Shown one piece after another: positions 30,515 to 41,756 of a stretch of DNA of 64,000 nt (the first letter of the stretch is position 1; each line of letters opens with the position of its first letter). The position numbers and the translations under genes are program-made. The stretch comes from Panorpa germanica (Eukaryota > Arthropoda > Insecta > Mecoptera > Panorpidae): the NCBI GenBank assembly GCA_963678705.1, contig OY783205.1, positions 7,316,001 to 7,380,000 on the forward strand. The letters run 5' to 3'. The notes under the pieces are model-generated. The model worked only from the letters and a program-made list of their open reading frames with translations, searched no databases and was not told where the DNA came from.

Positions 30515-32090
30515 CTAGCTGACCCGCGAACTTCGTACCGCCTAACAGTCAATGAATGTCGTGTTACCTTTTAGCTGAACTAATTTAGGCTTTAATGAAC
30601 GTAATACAATGATACAAAATAATATTTGTTAATATAGATAGAAACATAAAAGTATTTTATTATGATGAATGATGATGAAAACATACAGAATGAGAATAAA
30701 AATTAAAAAAATAATAATAATTAAGTAATTCAATCTCATGTCAGAAAAAAATGAATGAAAACTATTTTGTGCAGATTGGAATACACTCATATTAATTCAT
30801 TAATGGGATTTTCATTCAAGCACCTTGTGGTAAACGACATTCTTTGTTTTTTGGTCAGGCGCAAGAACAAATAAAGCGGATGGTTTGCCGACACGTGAGC
30901 ATGCCACGTACAATTGACCATGAGAAAAACATGCATTTTCTAGATTGAGGCCACAAATAGTCAAGGATTGGCCCTGTGATTTGTTGATCGTCATGGCGAA
31001 GGCAAGACGAATCGGGAATTGAATTCGTTTAAACTCAAATGGCATATCCGTTGGGATCATCGGAATCGTTGGAATAAGAACTTCCTCATCTTTAAATTTT
31101 CCTTTAAGTATCGACGCGTAAATCACATTGCTCATCAGTTTTTTTATCACAAAACGCGTTCCATTGCACAGTTTTGGTTGGTTTAAATTTCTAAGCATGA
31201 TGACTACCGAGCCAACCTTAAGTTTTAAATTGTGCGGTGGTAAACCAGGCACATCCAAGGAATTTAAAAATTCACTTGGATAATTAGTGGCTTCTTCCTC
31301 GTTTGTTACACAGTCGATAGATGTGAATGAATACAGAGTACCTACGGTTTGATTTTGAATTATAAAATTGAGGTCATCTACATCTTTATTTTTAGCGGCC
31401 AAAATTGCTCGCTCACTTAACCATTTAGTATTTTTGTGGTTAGCAATGATATCCGGAAATACTTTGTTGATAAGCTCGTCTTTTGATGATACAAAATTGC
31501 AAACATTTGGAGGAAATGAAATCAAACCGCTTGATTTGTCAACAGGAACACGGCCATTACCGATAGTCAGCAATTGCTTCGAGAAATCATCAGCAGATAG
31601 ATCGTTCAACAATGCAACTCTCATATTTACAGACAGTTGAAGTTTCTTTACATATCGCCACAGATTTGATGCTTTGAGGCAAGCGTTTATTTCGTCGGCA
31701 GCAGTAGATCTTGGAATGACTGGTAGTGTTTGTCGGAAATCGCCAGATAATAAAATCATTGCACCACCAAAACATCTCGAGTCATTGCGCTGATCTTTTA
31801 ATGTTCGGTCTAGTGCTTCCAATGCGCGTTTGTGCGCCATTGTGCATTCGTCCCATATGATGATTTTTGATGCTACTAAAACTTTGGCCATTGCGGAGTG
31901 TTTCGAAATGTTACATGTCGGTTGTTCAGTATGGGAAAGATTAGATCTTCTAGGACGCGGCATTGTTATTAATATTAATACTGAATGTGCACTCGCATAA
32001 AACCACAAAAAACCACTTTCGAGACATAGACAATAGCTCAAAGAGTATATAACCACTACATATGAATAGCTTATCAAGAAAAATTATAGA
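30515..32090 (-). mobile_element. Compact Helitron with both termini (helicase-only)
   Basis: On the minus strand the element begins TCTATAATTTTTC at 32090 after a host A and ends GTTCGCGGGTCAGCTAG at 30515 before a host T, the A^T insertion and TC...CTAG ends expected of a Helitron. A short GCGAACTTCG hairpin precedes the CTAG. The 1576-bp body has one ORF. It is a different, more canonical family than the Helitrons elsewhere in the window. Confidence 0.88.
30812..31963 (-). CDS. Helicase-only Helitron protein (Pif1-type, internal deletion)
   Basis: 383 codons from MPRPRRSNLS, the usual first residues of the full Rep/helicase of this Helitron class. Residue 14 onwards is already deep in the helicase (QPTCNISKHSAMAKVL), so Rep (HUH, tyrosines), the finger and helicase Walker A are deleted in frame. 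Kept are motif II IIIWDECTMAH (DEC at 38-40), motif III LLSGDFRQTLPVI (74-83), HNLKLKVGSVVIMLRNLN, motif [14 protein letters not shown] and motif VI HGQLYVACSRVG. ATP hydrolysis is not expected without Walker A. The frame upstream is open to 32077, but that start adds 38 residues unlike the family. The frame is fully intact over 1.15 kb. Confidence 0.88.
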   Translation of the reverse strand: MPRPRRSNLSHTEQPTCNISKHSAMAKVLVASKIIIWDECTMAHKRALEALDRTLKDQRNDSRCFGGAMILLSGDFRQTLPVIPRSTAADEINACLKASNLWRYVKKLQLSVNMRVALLNDLSADDFSKQLLTIGNGRVPVDKSSGLISFPPNVCNFVSSKDELINKVFPDIIANHKNTKWLSERAILAAKNKDVDDLNFIIQNQTVGTLYSFTSIDCVTNEEEATNYPSEFLNSLDVPGLPPHNLKLKVGSVVIMLRNLNQPKLCNGTRFVIKKLMSNVIYASILKGKFKDEEVLIPTIPMIPTDMPFEFKRIQFPIRLAFAMTINKSQGQSLTICGLNLENACFSHGQLYVACSRVGKPSALFVLAPDQKTKNVVYHKVLE

Positions 32091-32372
32091 TAACCTATAA
32101 AAAGACATTTACACTTTTGTTAACCTGTACAATATATCTTAGGTATTATTTTCTGAAATTAAAAATTAAATAATTAATAAATAATTTACACAAATTAATG
32201 TCTAAAACAAACAAATATAACAGTACCTGAACTTTCGACACATTTTACAAAAAATAAATTTCTGAACGCACACATGAATAGTTGTTACAGTATTTGACAG
32301 GATTGGACAACAAATGTTTGACATGAAATCAGCATTTATTGAAATGATTAAGTATTCATTACACATATCGAG
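32091..32372. other. Spacer next to compact Helitron
   Basis: AT-rich, no gene or repeat recognised. Confidence 0.4.
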
Positions 32373-32634
32373 TTTTCATTGTTTTTAAGATGTATTATGC
32401 TATTCGGGGCGGAGACAAATCCAACGAATCAATAACCATGAATATTGGTTTAGCAGATCTCGAGTTATAAGTGTTGTAACAAACCCGTCTTTGTTTTATA
32501 TATTTTCATTGTTTTTAAGATGTATTATGCTATTCGGGGCGGAGACAAATCCAACGAATCAATAACCATGAATATTGGTTCAGCAGATCTCGAGTTATTA
32601 GTGTTGTAACAAACCCGTCTTTCTTTTATATATT
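32373..32634. repeat. 130-bp tandem duplication
   Basis: Two near-identical 130-bp units (32373-32502 and 32503-32634) containing GGGGCGGAGACAAATCC and CAGATCTCGAGTTAT...GTTGTAACAAACCCG, ending in CTTTTATATATT. The tail resembles the 3' ends of common insect short interspersed repeats. Confidence 0.85.
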
Positions 32635-32734
32635 AAGATGGTTTGCCACCCCCTGTACCTGTAGTATGCAGGTGTATTTTCCGGGCCTTTTTCTTTACTT
32701 CAAATCTTGAAAAAAATCAAATTGAATCATATAA

Positions 32735-32943
32735 CATAATTTTTTTTATAATTAATTGAATAGTATAATACATACTATATTTTTAAAATAAAACCAGGTC
32801 AAATGTCAAAACAAATCAGTTTGCATGCTGCAAATGTCGAGCCTTTGCTGGATGTGAATCTTGTATGCTCGTATACTGCAAACATGTCACGACGCGTCGT
32901 TACCGCACTGACCCGTGTGCGAGCTCAATGCAAAATGTATTGT
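32735..32943 (+). repeat. Interspersed repeat R, copy 1
   Basis: Shares about 210 bp with 41884-42090 (from ATAACATAATTTTTTTTATA through CAGTTTGCATGCTGCAAATG to GAGCTCAATGCAAAATGTAT) and partly with 41757-41876. Contains a short open frame in the same phase in two copies. Class unknown. Confidence 0.8.
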
Positions 32944-32990
32944 ACTAAAAAATAATTTATCAATAAAATACTTTGAACTTGAACTTGAAC
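32944..32990 (+). mobile_element. LINE 3' end with (TTGAAC)n tail
   Basis: ATTTATCAATAAAATACTTT then repeated TTGAAC units. The first part matches the 3' end of the Jockey insertion at 47461-48071, which instead ends in poly(A). Plus orientation, abutting the minus-strand LINE at 32991. Confidence 0.65.
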
Positions 32991-34760
32991 TTGTCACGGT
33001 ACTCTGTAGCGGAATTTTTTTTTATTGTCACTGGGTTATGATCCGAATCAGTTTGAGTTAATGTTATTTCCAGTATTTGTATTGCTTGCTAAGTCTATAT
33101 AAGTTGTGCCTTGTTGTAATGTGTTGGTGTTGTGGAGAATAATTTTGTGTATGTTGTCCAGGAGATATTTGTGCAGCATATTGCCGTTCCAGGATGCATG
33201 TTTAGCGTTAAGGTCGTCCGCTATCATTACTTTATTATTCAGTTTGAACAATGTGTATTATTTGAACAAGGTGTATTATAAATGGCTACTAGGGTGATTG
33301 GTTATTGTACACATTGTATTGTAATTGCTGTTGCTTTAGTGCTATGTAGTGCCGGTAAATTAACGTGTGTATGTTTTATTGAATTTTTTTATCATGACTG
33401 CTGTGCCTCCTCCCATGCTATGTGTTCTGTCGGTTCTATATATATTGTATATTTATCTAGAATTTGTCGGTGCTGCGGTTTGAGCCATGTTTCGCTTAGT
33501 AGTGCAACGTCTATGGCTTCGTTTTTCATTATGTTCAAGCGTTCTTGTGGGGTAGTAAGCTGTGGCAGTTCCAATATATAGTACTTTTATGATTAATTTG
33601 TAGTATTTTCAGCTTTGTTTTCCTGTCTGGGGCTCTTTCTATATTGGTGATGCAATCCGAGAGTGCTTGCATTGACGGCATGGTAAAATTTGCAGTATCA
33701 GTATCTTTGTCTGTAGTGATGGATTCATTTAATTGATTGTTAACTGTTACTATATTTGCATACGTCGTTGGCGCTCGTTGTGTTGTTATGAGTGGTGGGA
33801 TTTTCTCCGACACTGTAACAGGTGTGCCGGTATTATTGTTGGTTGGTGTTGATGTGGTCTCCTTGTAGGTCTATTTGTTGTTTTTTGCTGTGTGTATATA
33901 TATATTTGCTATATGTTATGTACTCGATTCTCTTGCTACATTGGCTGTAGTTTGACGGATGGTTCATGCCACAGAGTGCACATTCCGCTTTCTCGGTCTC
34001 TTGCTGGCATTGTCCAATTTCGTGCTCTTTTGTGCATTTTATGCACCTTGGTTTCATGCTGCAATTTTTAGCCGCGTGGCCAAAACGTTGGCAGTTGAAG
34101 CATTGCGTTACGGCCACTTTTGATTTTGTATTTCTCCCAGCGTGCAACGAGTGGCAGATGTATTTTTTGTTTTTTTTTATAAGTTCCGTTGTGTCCGTGT
34201 TGTCGTTGATTGTGATTAGATACATCGGATATAGCACCTTCTTGTTTTTTAATTTTTTTTTTGTACATCTGCTCCACTTTCTCGGCTATTGGGGTAACGC
34301 TGTTCAGGTCTTCTTTAATGTCTTCACACGTTGTAGATGGGTGAATCCCTTTTACAACGAATTTACGTCTTTTGTCTTTCTGTTGTGTGTACGTGTAGTT
34401 TTCCATTTTCCATTTTCCATTCGAACAGTATGCTTTTGACTCTATTGAACTCTTCATCTGTTTTTGTGTAGAGTTTATAAAACTCTGTACACCGTATTTC
34501 ACATTAAGGTATTTGCTTAGAAGTCTGTTTCTTATTTTCTCAAAAGTGTCCGCCGGGTTTGATAACTTTATAGCTAGTACTATTGGCGGTGCTGATTTTG
34601 TTTTTGTTACTATTTCTGCGCCGCTGGTTTCCACAGTGTGTTCAATTGGCTGGAATCTGTTTATAGTTTCCACTGGTGTTAGTTTTAATATTTTTGTGGG
34701 TTTGGCTGTATGGCGGGCACATGGCTTCTGGAAGCCATCTTCTCCACACTGTCGCTGTTA
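32991..34760 (-). mobile_element. Jockey-like LINE, 5' half (gag-like ORF1 and endonuclease)
   Basis: Minus strand, frame-broken. ORF1 pieces at 34068-34673 and 33833-34237 contain GIHPSTTCEDIKEDLN and the zinc knuckles CFNCQRFGHAAKNC, CIKCTKEHEIGQC and CALCGMNHPSNYSQC typical of Jockey-clade ORF1. A linker (33535-33813) leads to the APE-type endonuclease: YWNCHSLLPHKNA, DVALLSETWLKPQHR (33392-33574), ADDLNAKHASWN (33048-33251) and DHNPVTI near 33020. RT is missing: the element stops where the (TTGAAC)n tail begins. Several shifts make it non-functional. Confidence 0.88.
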
Positions 34761-36070
34761 TTAATTCTTTTTTTTTTTAATTTTTTTTTATTTTTCATTG
34801 TGGACTTATCATGGATGGTCTAGGTCTAGACAACCAATACCTTGATTTACGTCTTTTATACTATCAAGCACTTTAACTTCACTTGCACACTTCACTAATC
34901 ACTAATCACAGAGCGAATAAATCTTTCGCCTTTTACACAACAAACACAACCTTAGAACATCATTTGTACTGAACTAATAAGTGAATAATTCGATTTTTTC
35001 CTAACTTCTTAACTTAATAATACATACAAACTAAATAATTATAACATTTCTATAAGTTATTAATTTTTAAAATAATATAACCATATTTTATTCGAGAAGT
35101 ATTGGAATGTTTTAAACAAAACTGTATAAAGTTGACTCTTCGTATTCTTTCTCATAATCGTTACTGCTTCTACAATTTTCTATTTTTTCATTTGGACATT
35201 GTCCAGTATATTTTGTATGAATATTGCAGGTTTTTATACAGACTTTGGTCACAATAAAAACAAATAGTATGTTTAGTAAAGTGACAAAACTCACAATAAA
35301 ATCAATGACTTAAGGAATTTGAAATAATTTTAAGTATATACCAATTAATTATATATACATTTTATATATTGTTGTCTTCATATTATTGTATATCATGAAT
35401 TAGCAGCAGTAATTATAACAAAAGTAATTATAAAAAATTGTTTTTTTCTTTTAATTTATTTACTTGTAATAATAATTTTGATTTAAAATTGAAAAAGTGA
35501 TTGTTAGTATAGAAGTGCATCGTTAATTTGCAGGTGTAAAAATATATAATTATCTTATGCGCAATGAAGAAAATTATACCTAAATATTTCAATAATATTT
35601 GCTAATACACATAAATATTAATAATAATTAGCATATATTCATTACCTTTAAATATGATTGACAACATTTTAATGGTGGTAGGTTTCAATTTGACTGTCAT
35701 TTTATTTTGTTTAAATAACCTTTGTTTTGAACACCAATAATAACTTTACTTAAATATATATTTAAACGTACATATAAAATATACAGTTATATAAATTAAT
35801 ATTTATCAAGTAATATATTTAAACACTTTGAAGTAACACTATAAAGGTAAATACTGCAACTGGTTAGGTATGTGGTCCACAAAGGATCCTTGGTATAAAC
35901 TACATAAAGTAGTGTATCACAGATAATTTTTAAATGGTAAATGACTTAAATGATGTGACCAATACTGAGACAGACATCTTGCTTAAAATAAATAATAATT
36001 ATTTACAATACTTTTAGCATTTAAAATGAATGTACTTATATTATTAGAGTAAATTTAAATAAAACTATTA
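34761..36070. other. Intergenic, AT-rich
   Basis: No convincing gene. A minus-strand frame at 35112-35294 could encode a 60-residue peptide with one membrane-like segment (LLNILFVFIVTKVCI) and a Cys-bearing tail, but nothing supports expression. Confidence 0.4.
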
Positions 36071-36075
36071 TATAT

Positions 36076-36372
36076 CCCAGCAAACATTTGGTGAAATAGA
36101 ATGGCTAGGTGAAGTTCTAGTCACTCGTAAATTTCAATTCTAACGTTTTACAAGTTGGAGCAACACACAGAAAATCAATTTCAGTTCAAATTGATTCCCT
36201 AACTGCCACAGGAGTCGCTTTCATTCAACGGTGAGCAGTCGTTGCGCCGTCTGTAGCTCATAAAAGAGACATTTCCTATGAACGACTGAAGAGAAAACAA
36301 ACGCGTCCATGACAAAACACTCATGAAAAGTAATAGAAATGAAATAGAATTTACTCCGAAATGTTTACTGGG
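36076..36372. mobile_element. MITE, 297 bp, with inverted ends
   Basis: Ends CCCAGCAAACATTTGG and, in reverse complement, CCCAGTAAACATTTCGG. Flanked by ATAT on both sides (36072-36075 and 36373-36376). No coding sequence. The superfamily cannot be set from this alone. Confidence 0.75.
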
Positions 36373-36627
36373 ATATTACTATTAAAAGTAAACTATTGTT
36401 TGCTTGTTACTAATATTAAGAAAGAAACTAAATCTGTTATAACTAATAAATATTTTCTTACAAACGATCTTGAGATGAAATAATACATGTAAAATCTATT
36501 ACAGAAATTTGGTTGAATGGTAACTTATACAAGTAGAAAAATGATGTATACACTATTAGAGTAGCAGTTTCACTTGCACATAATAATTGAATACTTTCTT
36601 AGTATATTAAATGTACTTTGCACTTAT

Positions 36628-36795
36628 TTAACAAGCAGTTCTTGCTGCATCTGGACTATCAATAATTTTAACCTCTTCATCCCGTTCTTCATCCTCTTCC
36701 TTGATTTGTTTTATCGAACTAATGGCTGGTTTTGGACTCTTCCGCCAACTGTTTTGAGAATGTTGAGGTTGATTATTTATGGCGCATTTTCTATT
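36628..36795 (-). CDS. Possible terminal coding exon, product unknown
   Basis: On the minus strand an acceptor-like TTATTAAATAG precedes a frame ending KIIDSPDAARTAC and TAA. The middle is acidic (IKEEDEERDEE) after a basic stretch (SWRKSPKP). Composition differs from the AT-only surroundings. I do not recognise the protein; upstream exons were not found. It might equally be a chance frame. Confidence 0.3.
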   Translation of the reverse strand, partial: NRKCAINNQPQHSQNSWRKSPKPAISSIKQIKEEDEERDEEVKIIDSPDAARTAC

Positions 36796-36822
36796 TAATA
36801 AAGGCAATAAAAGGCTTTTCAA

Positions 36823-37364
36823 GGAATTGAATATTAAGAATTACAAGATAAATTCCAAAAACAAGGAACTGATAAATTAATAAATTTTTTAAAAGATCTT
36901 ATGAGTAATAAAAATACCCGAGAGAAGCCGGAGACATACATGTACTTAAAAAGTTAATTAATTTTTTTTTTGGAAAATTCATTGATATATTTTAATTTAA
37001 TAAATTTGTCTTCTTACTTACTAGTAGTACTAGTTTTATGAAATAAATTATACCTAATTAATAATATGTAATGAAAGTAAATTGTTTAATTTTTATTCAT
37101 GCCAATAATAAATATTCAATAAAAGTTTTAACTTAAATATTTTTTAATAGTTTAAGTTCCTTCGTATTTTCGCGTCTTTAACTTTTGCCTCACGATATTC
37201 TCGGTTACAACGTTGCGTCGTCCCCACGCGATTATTTTAATATCCCCTCCATTGAAAACCATTACCTAAATATGCTCTTATTTCTAATTTTTAAAAAGTG
37301 TCAACTTTAATTGCAATTATGTAATGTTTGGTCTATCGTCTTCAAATTTTAATTAAGCATTTAT
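36823..37364. other. Intergenic
   Basis: Nothing recognised. Minus-strand AATAAA near 37355-37362 probably belongs to the F-box/LRR pseudogene. Confidence 0.4.
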
Positions 37365-38507
37365 TTACTTATTCTCCAAGTTTTGAAGATTTCTTAAAAT
37401 ATTGCAATCGCCGAGCAACTGCCTTAAATAAGTTACGGATAGGCAATAAGTTGCGGATACGTTGTCAATTTCTATAGCCGGTACATGAAATTGAAGAGTT
37501 GTTAGTTTTGTTAATTCTCTTAGTGACTGGAATGACATCAATTGAGACACTGGAAGCGTAAGTGTCCGTAAGTTAGGTAATAGTTCCACTAAACTTCCAA
37601 CCAAGTTGTATTGAAGTTCATCAAGAATTGTTTCATTGTAACCTATCTTCAAGGAATCCAGATCCAGGATTTTCAAACGCTCACTAAATAGAAAGTTTCC
37701 TTTAAGTCTTAAGTTTTTTTAATTTTAGAGGCAAATATCTAAAGAAGTGACAAAATGGTTTAGCAGCTATCAATTCAACATGTAACTCGACAAGTTCAGG
37801 ATTATTTTGTAATAATATTTGTAACATTGATCTGTCAATTCAAGACGCACTGATTTGAAAATGGTGTGTCTACATAATATTCGCATCTGGTCTGGTTTTA
37901 ATTTGGTTTCTAAATACAGTGACTCCAACTGCCAATTTTCCATGCACCTTAAAAGATTTAGTTTTTTGAATCCAATCAATGTTAGTGATTTAAGTGAGCT
38001 TCCTAATTTCTCAAAACATATTCCATTAACAGGTGTGTCATTAAAATCGCGAATGGTCACTTCCTGAAGCCCGGAATTTCTTTGAAATAACTGTCCCAAC
38101 ACATAATCATCAACATCTTCGCAGGTAATTGAAAGTGACTTCAACGTGGTCAGACTGCTTAATGCTACCACATCTTCATTTATCAACGGTATCCCGGGTA
38201 TGTTTAAAACTTCTATTTGATGACTATGTGTACTGATGGCAGTAAAAAGGTTTTCAAACTCATATAAATATCGCTTTCTAGTTAACTTCAGAGTCCGTAA
38301 ATTCTTAATCAATGATAAATCAATTGTAGAGATTTGGTTGTCTAGAAATTCGTCAACATCGAGCACTCGGAGCCTCTGCCAATGTTTATCCACAGTTTCG
38401 AATTGTCCACGAAACACTGTATTAAAATTAAGTACGTCGTTGTACTGTAGATATGACAGTATCAGCAACACACTATAAGTATCTAAAGTTTCCATGGACG
38501 TTTCCAT
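37365..38507 (-). pseudogene. F-box/LRR protein gene with two frameshifts
   Basis: The frame 38507-37770 starts METSMETLDTYSVLLILSYL, an F-box-like N-terminus (YNDVLNFNTVFRGQF), and continues with leucine-rich repeats (LSLIKNLRTLKLTRK, LSSLTTLKSLSITC, LGSSLKSLTLIGF, NWQLESLYLETK). At about 37822 a one-base loss shifts the frame; LQNNPELVELHVELI continues in the next frame. Near 37718 a one-base gain returns it to 37676-37365 (LVELLPNLRTLTLPVSQL, LRELTKLTTLQF). An acceptor-like TTTTATAG lies just upstream at about 38540. F-box/LRR proteins recruit substrates to SCF ubiquitin ligases. Without sequencing error this is a recent pseudogene; otherwise a gene of about 375 residues. Confidence 0.7.
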
Positions 38508-38540
38508 GACGATTGCGTTGAGAAGATCTTGATTACACCT

Positions 38541-39205
38541 ATAAAAATGTAAATGTGAATTTAAAATTAAATTTGTCGCTAGAAAAGTTTTAACAGAACA
38601 GTTAGCTTATGTACTACATTTTAAAAATTGCCGGGGTGGCCCTTTCATTGTAATTGTAATGATCATAACAGCAATAGTTATCTGGACTGAAATATTCCTT
38701 TTGACAGATCGTTGAAACGGTTGAGCAGGATGGCTACAAATTATTGTATTTTATTGTTTCTCACTTAGTTAATAATTTGTAAAAAGCAACTGAAGCGGAT
38801 AACCAAGAATAATCTATTTTTTTAGTTATATAAAGGTATTTTAACTTTTTCATAATTTATTGCTTCTTTTGTTGAAGTTGATATTTTAGTGCCTATTTTA
38901 ACGGCACTGATCAAAAACTGTTAATAATGAATGGGCAAATTTTTGACAACATTATTCCTAGTACCTTGCCTTTAGTTTACTTTAAGTTTAGTTATTGTCT
39001 ATGCATTTTATAAAATAACAATTTATTACAACAAAGGTTTTACATTAATTCAATCTAACCTCATTTATTTACCAATGCTTCAATCGAATGATTTTGTTTT
39101 TCATTCATTAATATTTTAAATTTTCTAGACAGGTTGCCCATATTTACTTCGAATAGTAATAAATTGCCAATTAGTTTCAGAGAACGATAAAACTGTTGTA
39201 ATAAA
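38541..39205. other. Region between F-box/LRR and zinc-finger genes
   Basis: Head-to-head intergenic space of about 0.65 kb. An acceptor-like TTTTCTAG at 39122-39129 could end a 5'-UTR intron of the zinc-finger gene. Confidence 0.4.
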
Positions 39206-39859
39206 ATGGAGGATTATAAATCACAGAACATAAAACTGGAAAGTGACTTAGAGTTAAATGAACCAATGGAAACAGGAAATATAAACGAAGATATAAAAAT
39301 AGAAATAAAGGAAGAGCGCGTGGTCAAAGACGTAGTGTCATGTGATGAAATTAAAGAAGAACCAGACAGTCCAGAAGAAAATGCAATTTTACCACGGGAA
39401 AATCAGTACTTTATTAATAAACTTGAGCCGTGTAATGAGACTTCTGATTATTGCAATGATATGTTCCTGGATGGAACTAAATTACAGGAACACCTAGATG
39501 CAGCACCTAGTTGTGGGGAACATAAGAAGTCCATAGTTGAAAAACTAGCCGAACCTCTGAATAACGAACAACTGCAAAGTGGAAAACTAAAATCGAAGCT
39601 GAAACATTGTATTTGTGAAGAATGTAACCAATCGTTTGTAGACAAGGTGGAAATTATAAAACATATGCGGGTGCATCCAACAAAGACTACGTATTCTTGT
39701 AGTGAGTGTACTAAAACGTTCAAATATTCATCACTTTTAAAGCAACATAAAAACACACATTCAGGTTTGAAACCATTTTCTTGTGATGAGTGTAATAAAT
39801 CGTTTAGTCGTTCATCTGTTTCAAAAGTACATAAAAACACACATTTAGCAATAAAGTAA
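39206..39859 (+). CDS. C2H2 zinc-finger protein
   Basis: 217 codons, start AAAATGGAGG. The N-terminal 60 residues are acidic with IKIEIKEE and IKEEPDSPEE, sumoylation- or activation-type sequences usual in insect zinc-finger regulators. Three C2H2 fingers follow: C137/C140/H153/H157, C165/C168/H181/H185 and C193/C196/H209/H213, with a TGEKP-like linker only before the third (SGLKPF). A degenerate finger-like segment is at 76-106. Likely a nuclear DNA-binding protein; target unknown. AATAAA near 40016 suits a 3' end. No break seen. Most such genes have more fingers, so it may be a short member or a copy truncated by exon loss. Confidence 0.8.
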   Translation: MEDYKSQNIKLESDLELNEPMETGNINEDIKIEIKEERVVKDVVSCDEIKEEPDSPEENAILPRENQYFINKLEPCNETSDYCNDMFLDGTKLQEHLDAAPSCGEHKKSIVEKLAEPLNNEQLQSGKLKSKLKHCICEECNQSFVDKVEIIKHMRVHPTKTTYSCSECTKTFKYSSLLKQHKNTHSGLKPFSCDECNKSFSRSSVSKVHKNTHLAIK

Positions 39860-39882
39860 TTTCCTTGGAGGGGAGCACTCAA

Positions 39883-41611
39883 ATGAGCCTAAGGACTAAT
39901 TTTTTGTGCGACACAAATAACTTGTGAAAAATGTGATTTTATTTATAATAATATTTTACTTAATCGAAAACACATATATTTACAACGAATAGTTATTATT
40001 TACTACAATTCTTTGAATAAATGTTTGTGTTTATTTTCGCAATAGCAGTTGGATTATTCTTCTACGATTAGTATACAACCAAGTATTTAAGAAATCTTCA
40101 TAATAAAATAATCGCAGGGTGCTAAATCTCCGAGCTTATTTGCGAAAAGGATATATACGTATGTATATGTACATGTTGTCCGTTTGTATCGATGAAGTAT
40201 TCTTCATTTACACTTCTGTCATCAGAAATTGTAAGAGCAAAGGCATGTTTGCTTGTTTGTACGATGTTTCCTGGTTGTGTGTCCTGTGGGATGATATTCT
40301 TTAAGGTTACTGCGCCCTCCCTTGCATGTTATATACTGCAGCGCTTACTTAAAATTGCTCTGGTTATAATATTCGGAATATTTACATTAGGTAAAAACTC
40401 TTAAAATATTCGTTTTTATATTTGCAACGGGATTTCAGCTCATTCACATTTGTCCAGATCATTGCGTACAGTCTAGTCTGGCTCGGACTCGGGCTCAAGA
40501 AAGTTTATCAACTCTACTCCGGTACTGTAGCCCTTATAATCATTCTTGCATTCTTCTAAACAGTTCACTTTATCAGTCTGCTACAACGGCAAAACAAATT
40601 TCTTTCGAGGCGAGATTTCACTTCGAGGCGATTAGAGAATGACAGCATTTAGAATAATTCCTCTTTGCCGATACCGATTGGTGGTGTTAAAAGTTTAAAA
40701 ACTTATTATAACATACTTGTTTTGCTTTATAAAAACCTATTTAATTGTCTATAACGTAAGTCACGCAAGAAAGTCGTGAATTTATTAAATTATTTATTTT
40801 AACGGGTGGTACAGATTTATTTATAAATAAAGTAACGGATGTCAGTTTAATAAATATGTTTTAGATGTTTTCTGGATAAACGTACTACAACTCTCTTATT
40901 TTAAAACTTAAAACTAACAATTATTTTATTTTTTTAACACACATAGTACAAGGAAAAGGTCGTTAATAACCAATGTCAAGCACTTCCTTGTTCTAGGGCG
41001 GGCGGCGAAGGTTTAATATAACACTACATCAAATATTATTTAAACAAAAACAGTTTTGAAAGGACATCCCATATTGCAGGAAATACAGTACTACAGTACA
41101 GTAGTATTGAAATACTCATAACAGTGTTAGTTACTTTAAGAGAAATATATTAAAATTTAAAACTGTATAAAAACGTGTAACACATTTTTGCTTCGACCTA
41201 AGCAATTCAGAACATAATATTTAAATTTAAAATTATTATATAAAAATGCGTCACACATGTTTGCTTCGACCTAAGTAAGGCCGCTAACACAACGACCCCG
41301 TTTGAGGAGGTTTCGATGCAGTAAATACGCGATACATGTCTTACTGCTGTTTTACCGGCTAGTCTCGCACACGGTACCTGTATGCTGGCGACATTTTATG
41401 CCATGATATGTCAGAAAGTTAGATTGGTAACATGTCGTCTTGTGATTCAAGTGATGAAGATATTATTCTAATATATATTTATTTAAGAACGAAACGAAGA
41501 AATAGGAAAATAATGAATTCACCCTTATATTTTATGACATTTTTCTTATATTTATTTTATTTTCAGCTTTTCATTTTCAAAAGGTTATTTGAATACTTAG
41601 GCAAATTATAG

Positions 41612-41612
<1 letters not shown>
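39883..41612. other. Intergenic with no supported gene
   Basis: AT-rich. Short plus-strand frames at 40119-40404 show no family signs. A short stretch is repeated at 41161-41190 and 41218-41275 (AAAAACGTGTAACACA / AAAAATGCGTCACACA, TTTGCTTCGACCTAAG). Confidence 0.5.

Positions 41613-41685
<73 letters not shown>
41613..41685. repeat. (TA)n microsatellite
   Basis: Uninterrupted TA dinucleotides over about 73 bp. Confidence 0.97.
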
Positions 41686-41689
<4 letters not shown>

Positions 41690-41756
41690 CGGTTTATCTC
41701 AATTTCTTTCAATAGTTTTATTAACTCAGCCGTCTTGTACAAAACAAATATCAAAT

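Noticed and set aside
33966-34439. Plus-strand frame of 157 residues rich in Phe and Cys
   Set aside because: Antisense of the Jockey ORF1 knuckle region.
35112-35294. Small membrane or secreted peptide gene
   Set aside because: One hydrophobic stretch in AT-rich DNA is weak evidence; no splice, promoter or conservation support.
39448-39882. Minus-strand frame of 144 residues
   Set aside because: Antisense of the zinc-finger gene.
41563-41754. Minus-strand frame rich in Ile-Tyr
   Set aside because: It is a translation of the (TA)n microsatellite.
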